DNA of 47,312 nucleotides. It comes from a virus. The position numbers were made by a program, and so were the translations under genes. The stretch lies in IMG/VR virus record IMGVR_UViG_3300029977_000004, positions 1 to 47,312 of that record. The stretch is one strand, 5' to 3'. Positions 7,271-16,750 of the stretch are shown piece after piece. Under the pieces are notes generated by a model, which worked only from the letters and a program-made list of their open reading frames with translations, was not told the DNA's origin and searched no databases. Position 1 is the first letter of the stretch. Every line of letters starts with the position of its first letter.

Positions 7271-8191
7271 TTATCCGACTATATTTAGTCTTGCAACACC
7301 GGCGGTATTATGAATACCCATGCCGATCTGTTCCCAAGCAACAATGTCAAATTGTTGCTGTGGAACGTTATCCCACACTTTAACTTCGACGGCTTTTCTT
7401 TCTGGTAAACGACCGAGTTTGTCTGGTGTTGTTACACAGTAGATGTAACCTTCTTCCAATTTGGTTGCAAGTATTAATCTTACTCCGTGTAACACACCAA
7501 ATTGACCGGTTTCGATTATCACGTTTAGTGAAACTTGGTCCAAATCTTTTGCGTCCCAGCTAAGAATATCTTCATAATATGCAGGATTCATCAAATATAC
7601 ATAAGGAACAAGTTGCATTTTAGCAATGGTTGCATATAGTTTTGCGAAAGCGTTTCTTGCTAAAGGTCTTGTAACATCAATAGGAGTATTCGGGCTAACA
7701 TCGGAAGCTTTCTTAACTAGTTTGAAAATTTCTAAGTCTTCTGCTATAGCCATTGCTATAGCAACACGTTCTTTTGCTCTGTCGAATACCGGGTATCTTC
7801 TGATCGTTATTTCTTCCCATTTCACAGTTTCGTTAACTGAAATTGGGAAAGTTGGAAATTCAACCCTTTTTACGTTTGTTTCAACGATTGGTGCTGTACC
7901 TCTTGCTGCAATTTTTACAGCACCGTACTCAGGAATATCGAGATCGTATACTGGAATCTCGCCTTGAGGAAGTTCGTCAACAAGTAACAGTTTTCTACCG
8001 ACTGCAACATAGTCTAAACGGTTCTTTAAAGGTGTTTGCATTACAAAAGCTACTCTTTTTGCCCAGTTCGGAGAAGCAAGTAATTTTGCCCATGCTTGCT
8101 CTGCTATTTCTGGGTTTATAGGAACTGTTTCAGAAGCTGCCTTTTTTACGAAAGGTGTACCTGACCAAACTTGTTCGAAATTTGCTGGCAT
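7271..8191 (-). CDS. Major capsid protein, HK97-like fold
   Basis: The product has 306 residues and follows a strong GGAGGT site. The pattern is that of HK97-fold capsid proteins: an N-terminal arm, a long helical spine (DRAKERVAIAMAIAEDLEIF), a P-domain and an A-domain with a late AYYEDILSW element, ending in a beta strand (VARLNIVG). It lies directly downstream of the decoration protein and the protease-scaffold gene, the standard head-gene order. The sequence FVKKAASETVP at 14-24 is a possible maturation cleavage point. The following 300 bases are structured RNA, consistent with a highly expressed transcript. The family call is strong; the arm cleavage is inference. Confidence 0.85.
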   Translation of the reverse strand: MPANFEQVWSGTPFVKKAASETVPINPEIAEQAWAKLLASPNWAKRVAFVMQTPLKNRLDYVAVGRKLLLVDELPQGEIPVYDLDIPEYGAVKIAARGTAPIVETNVKRVEFPTFPISVNETVKWEEITIRRYPVFDRAKERVAIAMAIAEDLEIFKLVKKASDVSPNTPIDVTRPLARNAFAKLYATIAKMQLVPYVYLMNPAYYEDILSWDAKDLDQVSLNVIIETGQFGVLHGVRLILATKLEEGYIYCVTTPDKLGRLPERKAVEVKVWDNVPQQQFDIVAWEQIGMGIHNTAGVARLNIVG

Positions 8192-8255
8192 TTTTGTCTA
8201 CCTCCGGTTAAATGGTCGTCTTCATATCAGGTTCGAGTTGTTAATATCGGGTTCT

Positions 8256-8762
8256 TTATTTCAAAAGTATCAAACATCTTGGATCATCTGCTGTCGGTTT
8301 TCTCAATAAATAACCGACGAATGTGTTGTTATTTGAATCGTCTGATACGGTTGTCAAGGTTCCGTTTGTTAAGTTAACGTATACTTTTGCCATTAACGGA
8401 GCTGTTAAGAAATCGTTCTCGTAGTTAGCTACGACAATCTCGGAACCGTCTGCTGCTGTGAAATAGTTAGGTGAAATTTCAACAAGTCCTGATACCACAA
8501 CTGTTACTAGGCCGGAACCGTACATACCGTAGTCGTTTGAAACTTCGTTAACATATTGGTTTTTGTGTACTCTTACTAAACCGAGTACTTCGGTGTTTGA
8601 AGTTACGGGAACAACTTCGCCGTTTGCGTTCAATGTTACAGGTCTGCCCGCATATAACACAGCGTCTGATGCTGGAGGAAGTGAAAGTGATATATATACT
8701 GGGTGTTTTACTTCAATACCTATTTTACGGCCCCAACTTGTAAATGTTAATGCGTTTGCCAT
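8256..8762 (-). CDS. Capsid decoration (head-stabilising) protein
   Basis: The product has 168 residues and is beta-rich, with repeated short strands and Gly/Asn turns (VLYAGRPVTLNANGEVVPV, LVTVVVSGLVEI). It has no signal peptide or catalytic motif. It starts after GGAGGT with the same leader as the major capsid gene that follows, suggesting similar high expression. A small beta-barrel protein between the protease-scaffold and capsid genes is typically a decoration protein of the lambda gpD or similar class. I rely on position and composition rather than a family match. Confidence 0.65.
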   Translation of the reverse strand: MANALTFTSWGRKIGIEVKHPVYISLSLPPASDAVLYAGRPVTLNANGEVVPVTSNTEVLGLVRVHKNQYVNEVSNDYGMYGSGLVTVVVSGLVEISPNYFTAADGSEIVVANYENDFLTAPLMAKVYVNLTNGTLTTVSDDSNNNTFVGYLLRKPTADDPRCLILLK

Positions 8763-8778
8763 TTCTGTCTACCTCCGC

Positions 8779-11133
8779 TTATTTTTCTAATGATTTCTGT
8801 GCAATTTCGATTATATCGAGTTCAGTATCTTCGTTAGAGATAAAGATTTGAGGAATTGAAGCTTCTTTTTTCACTGGTTTTTCTGGTTTCGCAGGTGTTC
8901 CCTTACCAGGTTCTGGTAACTCTATAACCGGCAATTTTTCTAAAGATTTCTCTGCGATACCTTCTGTAGCTTTCTCAATTGGTTTCACCGAGATAATATC
9001 TATTATCTGACCGATAATGTTCAATTGTGGTAAAGCAAATTTGTTCAAAAGTTCTGTTAGTTTTGTTTTTTGCTCATCTTCTAATTCGGTCATTCCTGAT
9101 ATTTTATCGATAAGGCTTTCGATAACTGCTGCCTTATCTTTCTTCTCGGTCTTTTCTTTAAGTTCTGAAAGTTCCTTTTCAGCTTTTTCACGTTTTTCTT
9201 TCTCTTCCTCTAAAGCTCTCTTCAACAACTCGATTTTTGTCTTAATTATCTGATCCTCCGAAGTCGAAGATTGAATGTTTATGGTCTGAGTTGGTTCGCC
9301 AACTCCTTTACCCGGCAATCTACCAAAATATTGTTTGATTTTAACGGAAGGACCGGTTTCAAGTTTTTCGGCGCTTTCTTTAACTTCTTCAGAACTTATA
9401 GAAACGACAGGCCCTTCTGAAGGCTTTGGTATCTTTATAGAAGGAATTTCCTCTTCGTTAAAAGACCAATCTGCTTCTTTAACAAATTTTTGATTCTCCA
9501 AATAAGCTCTTTTTGCTAAAGTAGGTAAAACTTCTTCTTTCAACTTGTCGAAAGATCCTTTAGCCATTTTTGTAACTTGTTCAATAACATCTTTAGGCTC
9601 AACGACGGTAGGATCGTCTCTTTTGATACGTTCTTGTACTGATAAAGGTATAATATCACTGGCACGTACTTTTATAGCTTTATTCCCTTCAGAGAAAATG
9701 AAATAACTGTTCTCAAAAGTGTCTCCTCTTACATATGTACCTTGCATCTTTTTACCTCCCAATGATGCTGATGTTGTTTTTTCTGGTTTCAACTTTTGAG
9801 CCTTTTCAAATAAAAACTTTTCTTTACTTTTTCGAGGCAAAATTCCGAAATCTTCAGGAACCGGAATAGACCCGATTTTTTGATCGTTTACGTATACTTC
9901 GTAAGAAGTACCTTTCAGTTTAAATACATATGGTTCTGCTATAATTCTTTCGGGATACTCCTTTAGTTTAATTTTTTCGGGAGATTCGAGTAATTTTTTA
10001 ATAGATTTGGTTTGATCAGTATCCTCGACCTTACGAGATTCTTTCTTTACAGGTCCTTGTTCGATAACTTCGGGTATAACATCTTTAGCTTCCTCTTCGA
10101 CCTTTTTAGCTTTCTCGCTTTCTTCAACTTTCGCAGTCTCTTCCTCGGCTTTAGGCGCTACTTTCTCTTCGAGCACTTCAGGAAGTTCTTTCTTCTTCTC
10201 TTCAACCTTTTCTTTGACGGTTACTTCGATCTTAGGTGAAACTGTTTCGTCGATTTTTTGTAAAATCGGATCGATAACTTTGCGCACGTGTTCATCAACA
10301 ATTTGCTTTACGCGGTTCTCTATTTTTGTCTCTATTGTCTTGTCAATAAGTTCGTCAATAGTTGTAGGCTTAGCAGGACCGGGATTTGCTTGTTTTAACA
10401 TTGCCTCTTTTACCATAGCGTATTTCCTAAGATGTTCGATTAACCTCGGATTTTGAACGTCGTAGCTGGCAAATATCTGGAATATATAGGCGGTTGGGTC
10501 GGCTGGAACGTCTACGATAGAATCTTCTATAAACGTTAAACCGCGGTTAATTTCGTAAACTCTTCTGCCGTTAATAACACGACCTTTAATATAATCGGGT
10601 GATTTTGGATTCATGTGTTTACACAAGTCCTCTGGGGATCTAGCAACGCTGCCGCAAACTGAACATATACATTCTTGGACAATCACGGACATCGAGGTCG
10701 TTCTCAACTGACCAGACATAATACGGTTTAACAAACCCGGCCGTTTTTTCTCAACCTCCTCTTTATCTATAGCGGCTAAAATTTGTACGTATTTATCGTC
10801 AGGAAATTTGTGATAGACGGCGTCTAAAATAATACCGAAAGCTTTGTCGGGACTGTCCGAATCGTGGTTATAATAAACGCCTTTGCCGATAAAAGTATGG
10901 TAAGATTTTTCGATCTCAGCGTCTTCAAAGAAATCTCCGTTGTAATTTGACACGTCTGCAGTAATAGCTCTTGCGCGGTAGTATAGAAAATGCTCGGGAT
11001 CCCACTCGAACTCAAAGCTGTTGTAAGGTAAAGTACCCGCTCTTACAAAATTATGCCAACTATGTTTCAAAGATTCAATTTGATTTCCGGTGTAAAAGCT
11101 TCCTATCGCTGTTGCTCTCTTTATGAACGCCAT
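8779..11133 (-). CDS. Prohead protease fused to scaffold-like region
   Basis: The product has 784 residues. Residues 48-235 look like a phage head-maturation protease: ARAITADVSNYNGDFF, an NHDSDSPDKAFG stretch, RTTSMSVIV and a late FIEDSIVDVPADPTAY. A Cys cluster (CICSVCG, then LCKHMN) near 155-178 could bind zinc. Residues 260-380 and 640-700 are highly charged coiled coil (EEKEKREKAEKELSELKEK), as in scaffolds. Several KxA sites (VKEAMLKQAN, FVKEADW, VKKEAS) may be self-cleavage points. The ribosome site is weak, and the start overlaps the preceding zinc-protein frame by 59 bases, implying coupling. Protease-scaffold fusions are known in tailed phages. The catalytic residues are not assigned with certainty. 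Confidence 0.7.
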   Translation of the reverse strand: MAFIKRATAIGSFYTGNQIESLKHSWHNFVRAGTLPYNSFEFEWDPEHFLYYRARAITADVSNYNGDFFEDAEIEKSYHTFIGKGVYYNHDSDSPDKAFGIILDAVYHKFPDDKYVQILAAIDKEEVEKKRPGLLNRIMSGQLRTTSMSVIVQECICSVCGSVARSPEDLCKHMNPKSPDYIKGRVINGRRVYEINRGLTFIEDSIVDVPADPTAYIFQIFASYDVQNPRLIEHLRKYAMVKEAMLKQANPGPAKPTTIDELIDKTIETKIENRVKQIVDEHVRKVIDPILQKIDETVSPKIEVTVKEKVEEKKKELPEVLEEKVAPKAEEETAKVEESEKAKKVEEEAKDVIPEVIEQGPVKKESRKVEDTDQTKSIKKLLESPEKIKLKEYPERIIAEPYVFKLKGTSYEVYVNDQKIGSIPVPEDFGILPRKSKEKFLFEKAQKLKPEKTTSASLGGKKMQGTYVRGDTFENSYFIFSEGNKAIKVRASDIIPLSVQERIKRDDPTVVEPKDVIEQVTKMAKGSFDKLKEEVLPTLAKRAYLENQKFVKEADWSFNEEEIPSIKIPKPSEGPVVSISSEEVKESAEKLETGPSVKIKQYFGRLPGKGVGEPTQTINIQSSTSEDQIIKTKIELLKRALEEEKEKREKAEKELSELKEKTEKKDKAAVIESLIDKISGMTELEDEQKTKLTELLNKFALPQLNIIGQIIDIISVKPIEKATEGIAEKSLEKLPVIELPEPGKGTPAKPEKPVKKEASIPQIFISNEDTELDIIEIAQKSLEK

Positions 11134-11266
11134 TGTTTTGATCCGTCAGAGAAGAAGATTCTTTCTTTTGTTTTTCGCAAATACATTCTTCTTTCGGTTT
11201 TTTACATACAGGACAAATATCAATTTGTTGTAAATCGACGGGAACTCCGTGTTTTATAAACGGCAT
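11075..11266 (-). CDS. Small zinc-ribbon-like protein
   Basis: The product has 63 residues with CPVCKKPKEECICE at about 18-31, a CxxC followed by CxC that could bind one metal ion. The rest is polar and basic, probably disordered. It starts after GCGAGGC and overlaps the start of the protease-scaffold gene by 59 bases. It could couple translation of that gene or act as a small assembly factor. The function is unknown. Confidence 0.5.
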   Translation of the reverse strand: MPFIKHGVPVDLQQIDICPVCKKPKEECICEKQKKESSSLTDQNNGVHKESNSDRKLLHRKSN

Positions 11267-11318
11267 AAGTTTGCCTCGCTAGATACGTTCTTATTGCATA
11301 AAATTAAAGTATACCTGT

Positions 11319-11618
11319 TTAGTATAGCTCGCTTGGTTTAGTTCCGATTATCGGTCCGTTGGTGTAATCGTAATATCGAATATCGGTTCTGATTCCGTAG
11401 TACGGAGGTTGATTCATATACGGAGCATCGTAAACAGTAGGATAATCTTTAACGTACGGATGGAACCGTGTAGGCGATTCTCTATAATCAATGATATCTT
11501 TTAATCTGACAGGAACAAACTTAATCTTGACAGGAATTCTCTTCTTAAAACTGCTCGAAAGATAACGTGATATTGCGGGAATAAGGATGTTACCGACTTT
11601 ATAAGTAGGAATTTTCAT
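11319..11618 (-). CDS. Small Tyr/Pro-rich protein downstream of the portal gene
   Basis: The product has 99 residues. The start overlaps the portal stop as TAATG, so the two are translationally coupled. The N-terminal half is basic (SSSFKKRIPVKIKFVPVRLK). The second half is rich in Tyr, Pro and Arg (YVKDYPTVYDAPYMNQPPYYG) and is probably an extended, bead-like tail. No family is recognised. Coupling to the portal suggests an assembly or minor head protein. Confidence 0.6.
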   Translation of the reverse strand: MKIPTYKVGNILIPAISRYLSSSFKKRIPVKIKFVPVRLKDIIDYRESPTRFHPYVKDYPTVYDAPYMNQPPYYGIRTDIRYYDYTNGPIIGTKPSELY

Positions 11619-13375
11619 TATTTAGCTTCTGTACCCGGACTTGGTTTAGTTTCGGCCGGGATCTCGGGTTTCGTTTCAGATTTCTCAACACCGACCGGTT
11701 TAGTTTCGGTACCTTTCTCGAGAGGTTCTGCTCTCGGAGGTATAGCCATCTTACCGGTCGGAGTAGGAATATATGGCGGAGCTTTCAATTCTTCCAATAT
11801 CGATGGTCTTCCTGGTTTCGTGACGCGCTCACCTTCTTCCGCGCCTTTCTTAACAGCTTCGGGAACAGGTACTCCTTTGATAACTTCGTTTAGAACGCCC
11901 TTGTCTTTAGCTTTTTCTCTAATCGCTTCCCTATAAACCGGATCGAATACTGTAGATTGTTCTTTCTCAAGATCTTTCTTAACCTGGTCATAATCGAGGT
12001 TAAATACTTCACATATAAGTTTGAACGGTACTTCTTGTTTATCACGAAGTCTCATTAACAACTCGCGTTCAGCTTGTTCGTTGAGTAAATTACGTTGTTT
12101 CCATTTAAAGACAGGAAGAATTAAATTACCGTCTTTATCTTTGTATCCTCTGGCAACAGCTATCGGTCTAAAGACTTTGTTAAGAACAACATTTTCAACT
12201 CTCTTTCTAAAAGCGAGGTATCGCATCATAACGAGACGAGTACTAACCGTAGCTGATGCGTATGGAGAAACTGATCCTTTCAGAAATTCGTCGCTCGCCA
12301 TCAAACCGACTAAAATACGTTTGTAAACAAATTCTAACAAGTTAATCGGATTTTCGAATTTACCGACCGGCGTTGGAAAATCGATATTTACAAACGGATG
12401 AGTAACAATAGTAAATGAAGGATCGCTTTGAGCTTGCATTAATAATCGTCTGATTTCTTCGATTTGTTTTTTACTCGGAATTATACCTTTACCGGCGTCA
12501 CCAACTTTTACTAACTTAATCGGAAACATGCTTGTATCTATATACGTAAATAACAATAATAATAACTTTTCCTCGAGTAACAAATATTTTAGGACGCGGG
12601 TTACTAAAGAACTGCCTCTCGCTATATACGCGGCCGGTCTTCTTGACAAAACTATTAAGTTGGCATTATTTAAAATGTACGGTTTACCTTTGAGTATTGC
12701 TTCTTTGAGATCGTCCGGTATCAGCTGCGCTATAGCTCGATCTGTAGCTTTGGAGGAAGTCAAGATCCTTCTCAACTCTTCATCTGGTTTTAAAGCGTAT
12801 ACGACGCCGGGTCCGACGTACGTTTTAAACACTTCGATATTTTCGGGAGGATATTGTACGAAACTTTTCCAGGTTAATTCGGTATCATCCCAATCGCCAT
12901 ACCCTATCGCCTCACCGATCAAAAAATAATCGCGACCTAACTGCATCAAAAACTCATGTAAAGAGACACGTTCTTTGAAATCATTGTATTCCTTTTCTAT
13001 TACTGGGTCTGGACAGCTTAATTCAAAATCGCACAAACTGAATTCGACGTGAGTATCAATAACAGATCCTACGATAGGGTGGTAGTTATAATAATGACGA
13101 AGACGACGGTTCAGTTCACGAATATTTTCCTTCGGGAATAATACAAGGACAGGGTCAAATAAAGGGTCAATGTAGGTTAAAGGAAGGCGCATCGTATCAG
13201 ACCCGGTTCCCCAAACATCTCCGGCCGCGGCTTTCTTCTCGAAAGAAGCTTTCTTAAGGAGAGTGGCGTCTTTTATAGTTTCGCCGTCAGGAACAAAGTT
13301 AATATGAACGCCGGCTGAAGATGGCAACTTTTTCTTTCCTTCAGATTGATTTTCAGGTACGTTTTTCTCAGTCAT
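11618..13375 (-). CDS. Portal protein
   Basis: The product has 585 residues and follows an AGGAGG site. It has the usual portal pattern: an N-terminal region that runs into RRLRHYYNYHPIVGSVIDTH, a helical stretch (LHEFLMQLGRDYFLIGEAI), the wing with WKSFVQYPPENIEVF, then a long stem helix (LLLEEKLLLLLF), and a C-terminal crown-like region rich in Glu, Pro and Lys. Size and position next to the terminase and protease genes agree. The N-terminal segment LLKKASFEKKAAAGD has candidate processing sites of the KxA type also seen in the capsid and protease proteins. The C-terminal 90 residues are low complexity. Confidence 0.85.
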   Translation of the reverse strand: MTEKNVPENQSEGKKKLPSSAGVHINFVPDGETIKDATLLKKASFEKKAAAGDVWGTGSDTMRLPLTYIDPLFDPVLVLFPKENIRELNRRLRHYYNYHPIVGSVIDTHVEFSLCDFELSCPDPVIEKEYNDFKERVSLHEFLMQLGRDYFLIGEAIGYGDWDDTELTWKSFVQYPPENIEVFKTYVGPGVVYALKPDEELRRILTSSKATDRAIAQLIPDDLKEAILKGKPYILNNANLIVLSRRPAAYIARGSSLVTRVLKYLLLEEKLLLLLFTYIDTSMFPIKLVKVGDAGKGIIPSKKQIEEIRRLLMQAQSDPSFTIVTHPFVNIDFPTPVGKFENPINLLEFVYKRILVGLMASDEFLKGSVSPYASATVSTRLVMMRYLAFRKRVENVVLNKVFRPIAVARGYKDKDGNLILPVFKWKQRNLLNEQAERELLMRLRDKQEVPFKLICEVFNLDYDQVKKDLEKEQSTVFDPVYREAIREKAKDKGVLNEVIKGVPVPEAVKKGAEEGERVTKPGRPSILEELKAPPYIPTPTGKMAIPPRAEPLEKGTETKPVGVEKSETKPEIPAETKPSPGTEAK

Positions 13376-13391
13376 GTTCGCCTCCTATTCA

Positions 13392-14495
13392 TTACACATT
13401 AAAATACTGGTTTAAACCTTCTAAGTTTAAACCATATAGTTTACCGTCCTCGCCTTTAAAAGTACCTCTTGTTTCCAATGTGTTATCTTCAGGGTTATGT
13501 ACAAATATCGTTAACCCTTTCTTAGAAATTCCGTCTCTAGTAAAAACAAGTACAACTGCAAAATAAGCTGGTACTTCGAACGTTGTTTTAGAAATTTCGA
13601 CACCTTCAACGGATGGTTGCGCCTCAAAGACTTCGCCTTTTTGTGATCTATACATTAGATCTTTTACTTGAACAGTATAACCGGGAATATTTAAAGATTC
13701 GACATAATCAAAAATAGTTCTGACTGCGTCTACAACGTTCGGAGCAACTTCTTCAGTAGATTCTTCAAAAAATTCGGCGGGTGTTTTCTCGTCTACAAAT
13801 TCTTCTTTTTCGGTCAGTTCGGTAACTACGTCTTTACTAGGTTGCTTTGTGTCTTGATTTTGAGCCGTTTTTATGCCCATCGGCATATCTTCCGGCGAAT
13901 GAATGTTCTTACGAGATATTAAGTCTTTTTCCGTTAAAATACGATCAAACGTGTACAACTTTTTGACCTTACCTTCAAGTTCTTTTAAAGCAGATTCTAA
14001 TGTGTAATGTTCACTAACAATTTCGCGGTCGACACCTTTTTGACCAAAGATACAATATTTATCAATCCATGGCATTATGAAATAATACTCGTACTTACTA
14101 TCCTTAGATTCGCCCCATCCGTAATTTATACCGGGAATTGTTGGAGGTGTATCTAGATACGGCTGCGCATCTAAATAAATGTCTGGTTCAACTCCAGTCA
14201 GTTTTTTGAAAACCCTACGAATTTTGTTTAAATTATACCCGAGACTGACTAGAAAGTTTTCGATGTATTTATAACTGTACTTACCTTCGGCGATAAGATC
14301 GCGCATGTTTTGTTCGAGTTCTAACATTTCTTGCTGAGTAGAAGAACCACTATAAGGTACTTTTTGAAGAATACGAGAAATGTCCCAAGTAAAACCACTT
14401 TCTTTCTTAATATGTTGTTTTAAGGCGGGATCGCTTTCGTAATCAAAATAAATGTCGTCTTCTCCTAAGTCGGTCCATTTTAACGGTTTTGTCAT
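13392..14495 (-). CDS. Unknown head-region protein
   Basis: The product has 367 residues from ATG at 14495, which has GGAGGTG upstream. A TTG at 14516 gives a longer frame but lies within the ribosome-site spacing of the ATG and is rejected. The first 120 residues are acidic and helical (LEQNMRDLIAEGKYSYKYIENFL). The middle has an aromatic beta region (YEYYFIMPWIDKYCIFG), and the C-terminal 110 residues look like a separate alpha/beta domain (VEISKTTFEVPAYFAVVLVF). An IKTAQ site near residue 205 resembles the KxA sites of the head proteins. The function is unknown. Confidence 0.65.
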   Translation of the reverse strand: MTKPLKWTDLGEDDIYFDYESDPALKQHIKKESGFTWDISRILQKVPYSGSSTQQEMLELEQNMRDLIAEGKYSYKYIENFLVSLGYNLNKIRRVFKKLTGVEPDIYLDAQPYLDTPPTIPGINYGWGESKDSKYEYYFIMPWIDKYCIFGQKGVDREIVSEHYTLESALKELEGKVKKLYTFDRILTEKDLISRKNIHSPEDMPMGIKTAQNQDTKQPSKDVVTELTEKEEFVDEKTPAEFFEESTEEVAPNVVDAVRTIFDYVESLNIPGYTVQVKDLMYRSQKGEVFEAQPSVEGVEISKTTFEVPAYFAVVLVFTRDGISKKGLTIFVHNPEDNTLETRGTFKGEDGKLYGLNLEGLNQYFNV

Positions 14496-14522
14496 TGTTA
14501 GATACACCTCCGTCAATAGAAG

Positions 14523-14795
14523 TCATTCTCCTGGTAAAAACAAAGTCTTTTCAGGTACAACAATTCTATTACCGTCAAGTTCAATTTCGTACATTCCGTC
14601 TTCCATAACTTTGGCTATTTTAACTTTACAAACGTTTATACCGCCGTCGTAATAAACTTCGTCTCCTTCATCATATTTAGAATAAAAACCTTGTTTTTGA
14701 ACTTTCTCGATAACCCTCTTTATCTTTCTACTTTTTTTGTCTAATTGCCAAGATGAACCTGCTTTATCGAATTGAGACGGATCTACAAATCTCAT
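14523..14795 (-). CDS. Small SH3/Tudor-like protein
   Basis: The product has 90 residues and follows a GGAGGT site. The N-terminal 35 residues are basic and helical (KKSRKIKRVIEKVQKQG). The rest is a small beta barrel of the SH3/KOW/Tudor sort (EGDEVYYDGG, then CKVKIAKVMEDGMYEIELDG). Such proteins bind other proteins or nucleic acids. It lies among the packaging genes, 16 bases after the 110-residue gene. No specific function can be given. Confidence 0.6.
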   Translation of the reverse strand: MRFVDPSQFDKAGSSWQLDKKSRKIKRVIEKVQKQGFYSKYDEGDEVYYDGGINVCKVKIAKVMEDGMYEIELDGNRIVVPEKTLFLPGE

Positions 14796-14810
14796 CTCAA
14801 ATACCTCCGA

Positions 14811-15143
14811 TCAAAATTCTTCGCGAATAACCGAGGGTTTCTTTTCAATAGTTCCTTTTCCGAAGTACGGTTCTAAGTTGGTTGTGTGTGAAGAAACTCC
14901 GGGACCTGTTCCCTGAGTATGTTCTTGTGGTACAAACTCTTCGTCAAGTACACCAGGACTTGCTGGTAAACCAATACCGGGTTCACGACGCCAAGTCATA
15001 GACCCCCAAGGAAATCTTCTAGGATCAAATCGCCAATATTGTTTTGGTATACGAAATCTTATTGGGAAATAAGGACACAATCTTGGATCTTTTAAACGAA
15101 GACATAGTCTTTGACCAAAATCTCGTACTGATTGACCTTTCAT
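14811..15143 (-). CDS. Small protein next to the terminase
   Basis: The product has 110 residues from ATG at 15143, which overlaps the terminase stop as ATGA. An AAGGAGG lies about 15 bases upstream. A longer frame from 15209 would overlap terminase by 70 bases and is rejected. The N-terminal half is rich in Arg, Phe, Pro and Trp (FRIPKQYWRFDPRRFPWGS), and the C-terminal half is Gly/Pro-rich and acidic. It looks partly disordered. No family is recognised. Coupling to terminase suggests a head or packaging accessory role. Confidence 0.6.
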   Translation of the reverse strand: MKGQSVRDFGQRLCLRLKDPRLCPYFPIRFRIPKQYWRFDPRRFPWGSMTWRREPGIGLPASPGVLDEEFVPQEHTQGTGPGVSSHTTNLEPYFGKGTIEKKPSVIREEF

Positions 15144-16750
15144 TTTTGAATTATAAAACCTCCTTGTTCTACCGGCATAAAATCTGGCGATGCGTCTATA
15201 GAAATCCATCCGGATTCGCTTCTAGATACTATTTTTTGATCGCGTAACATTCGTAAAGCGCAACATAACGAATCAACACGATCTTTAGAATACTGCGGTA
15301 AATGATCGACTTTACTTCCCTTAAGAATTACTAACCGTTTAAGCTCTTCGAGAAATAAAGAATCGGGAATTAATGAGATCTTTTTCTGATAAATTTGCTC
15401 CTTTAAAAACGTATAATCTTGAAAGTTTAGTGTTATATCATAAGAAATTATACCGCTTGATGCAAGTTTCTGGGTTAACCATACAGAATTCCATCGGTCC
15501 GCGATAACGGCAACTATACGAATCTTTTTTGACAATTCAAATATTATTTCTGCAACGTTCTCAAAATCAACAACCTCTTCTTTAGAATAGTCGGGAGTCC
15601 ACGTCAAAAGGAGATCATGTACGTAATACGGGTTATTGTTACGTAGTTCGCAATGTACTACGGAAATACACGCCGAATCGGCTTTGTGCCCAAGATCAAC
15701 ACCAACAACGTGCGGATGAGGACATTCTCTTACGGAACTAACAAGACGTTTTTTGACGCGAGATCCTTCTACATAATCTTCAAACAATGCAAGAGGAACA
15801 GAGTTGGCACATTCGTCAACTCTGTTAGGTAGTTCAATGAAAGGACTTTCAACTTCGGTAGGTTGACACATGTAACAAGTCATCGATCCAAAAGGATCTC
15901 TCTCGAAGTCTTCTTTAAACTCGATAGGTATAAGATGATCCTTAAACCTGAAATACGTTCCTGAAAAACAGGAAGGCGGTTTTACGTCCCAAGTAGCAGC
16001 TTTATCTGTATAAACGTGTAAATCGTCTAAGTACTTTTTGAATAGTTTAATAGAAAACGATTCTTTAGATCTTGGGTATGTAATAACGAACCCTTTATGA
16101 CGATTTCCGAATCTTGAAACAGCTGATGTACGTAACAAACGATATAATTGTTCGGCAACATCTTCCTTCTCGGTTCTCATACCGTCGGCTTCATCAAGAA
16201 CCCAGACTAAAACGTTACGCCCTTCCAGGCTGGCTAAGTTTGTGTGCCCGCTGAAGAGACGTATGTTCTTAGGAAAAATAACGATGTTTTTCTGTATGCT
16301 AACAGTATCGCTCTTGATAACCGGAGGTATATTTGACGAAATAACAACTTTATATTTTTGACGTAACCAGGGCCAGTTTTGGATCCTTCTTTTTAACATT
16401 TCAAAGAAGATTTGTGTAGCTTGTTCGCGGCTCGCCGCCACATTTATTATATCTATAGTATCGATATTAGAAAGACCAAAAGTTTCGGCGGGTGATTCTA
16501 AACATAACAACCAATAAATGAAGTAGCAAAAAAGCATTGAAATAATAGTGTCCTTGCCCGACCCTTTGCCCCATACAACTACAGCTAGATTCCTATTGTT
16601 GTCGAATACGCGAGTTACATCGTTACCGCACATAAATTCTACGAGGCGTAGCTGGCGAGCCGAAATTGCACGAAAATCCATGTGAGAAGGCGATAAAATA
16701 AAATCTTTTGCTGTAAGAGGAATTTCTTCAAAATGACTCAATTTGATCAT
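15140..16750 (-). CDS. terL: Large terminase subunit (packaging ATPase and nuclease)
   Basis: The product has 536 residues. The ATPase half has a Walker A-like motif GKGSGKD at 61-67 and a Walker B motif LVWVLDEADG. The nuclease half has RNase H-like acidic motifs: VVGVDLGHKADSA, AVIADRW and a late KDRVDSLCCALRML. This is the motor that cuts concatemers and drives DNA into the prohead. The ATG overlaps the stop of the preceding gene as ATGA. Length and motif order fit the family, and all expected acidic motifs are present. This is one of the firmest calls in the window. Confidence 0.93.
   Translation of the reverse strand: MIKLSHFEEIPLTAKDFILSPSHMDFRAISARQLRLVEFMCGNDVTRVFDNNRNLAVVVWGKGSGKDTIISMLFCYFIYWLLCLESPAETFGLSNIDTIDIINVAASREQATQIFFEMLKRRIQNWPWLRQKYKVVISSNIPPVIKSDTVSIQKNIVIFPKNIRLFSGHTNLASLEGRNVLVWVLDEADGMRTEKEDVAEQLYRLLRTSAVSRFGNRHKGFVITYPRSKESFSIKLFKKYLDDLHVYTDKAATWDVKPPSCFSGTYFRFKDHLIPIEFKEDFERDPFGSMTCYMCQPTEVESPFIELPNRVDECANSVPLALFEDYVEGSRVKKRLVSSVRECPHPHVVGVDLGHKADSACISVVHCELRNNNPYYVHDLLLTWTPDYSKEEVVDFENVAEIIFELSKKIRIVAVIADRWNSVWLTQKLASSGIISYDITLNFQDYTFLKEQIYQKKISLIPDSLFLEELKRLVILKGSKVDHLPQYSKDRVDSLCCALRMLRDQKIVSRSESGWISIDASPDFMPVEQGGFIIQK

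Noticed and set aside
14496-14516. TTG start giving seven extra residues to the 13392 gene
   Set aside because: The GGAGGTG lies between this TTG and the ATG at 14495, at the right distance for the ATG only.
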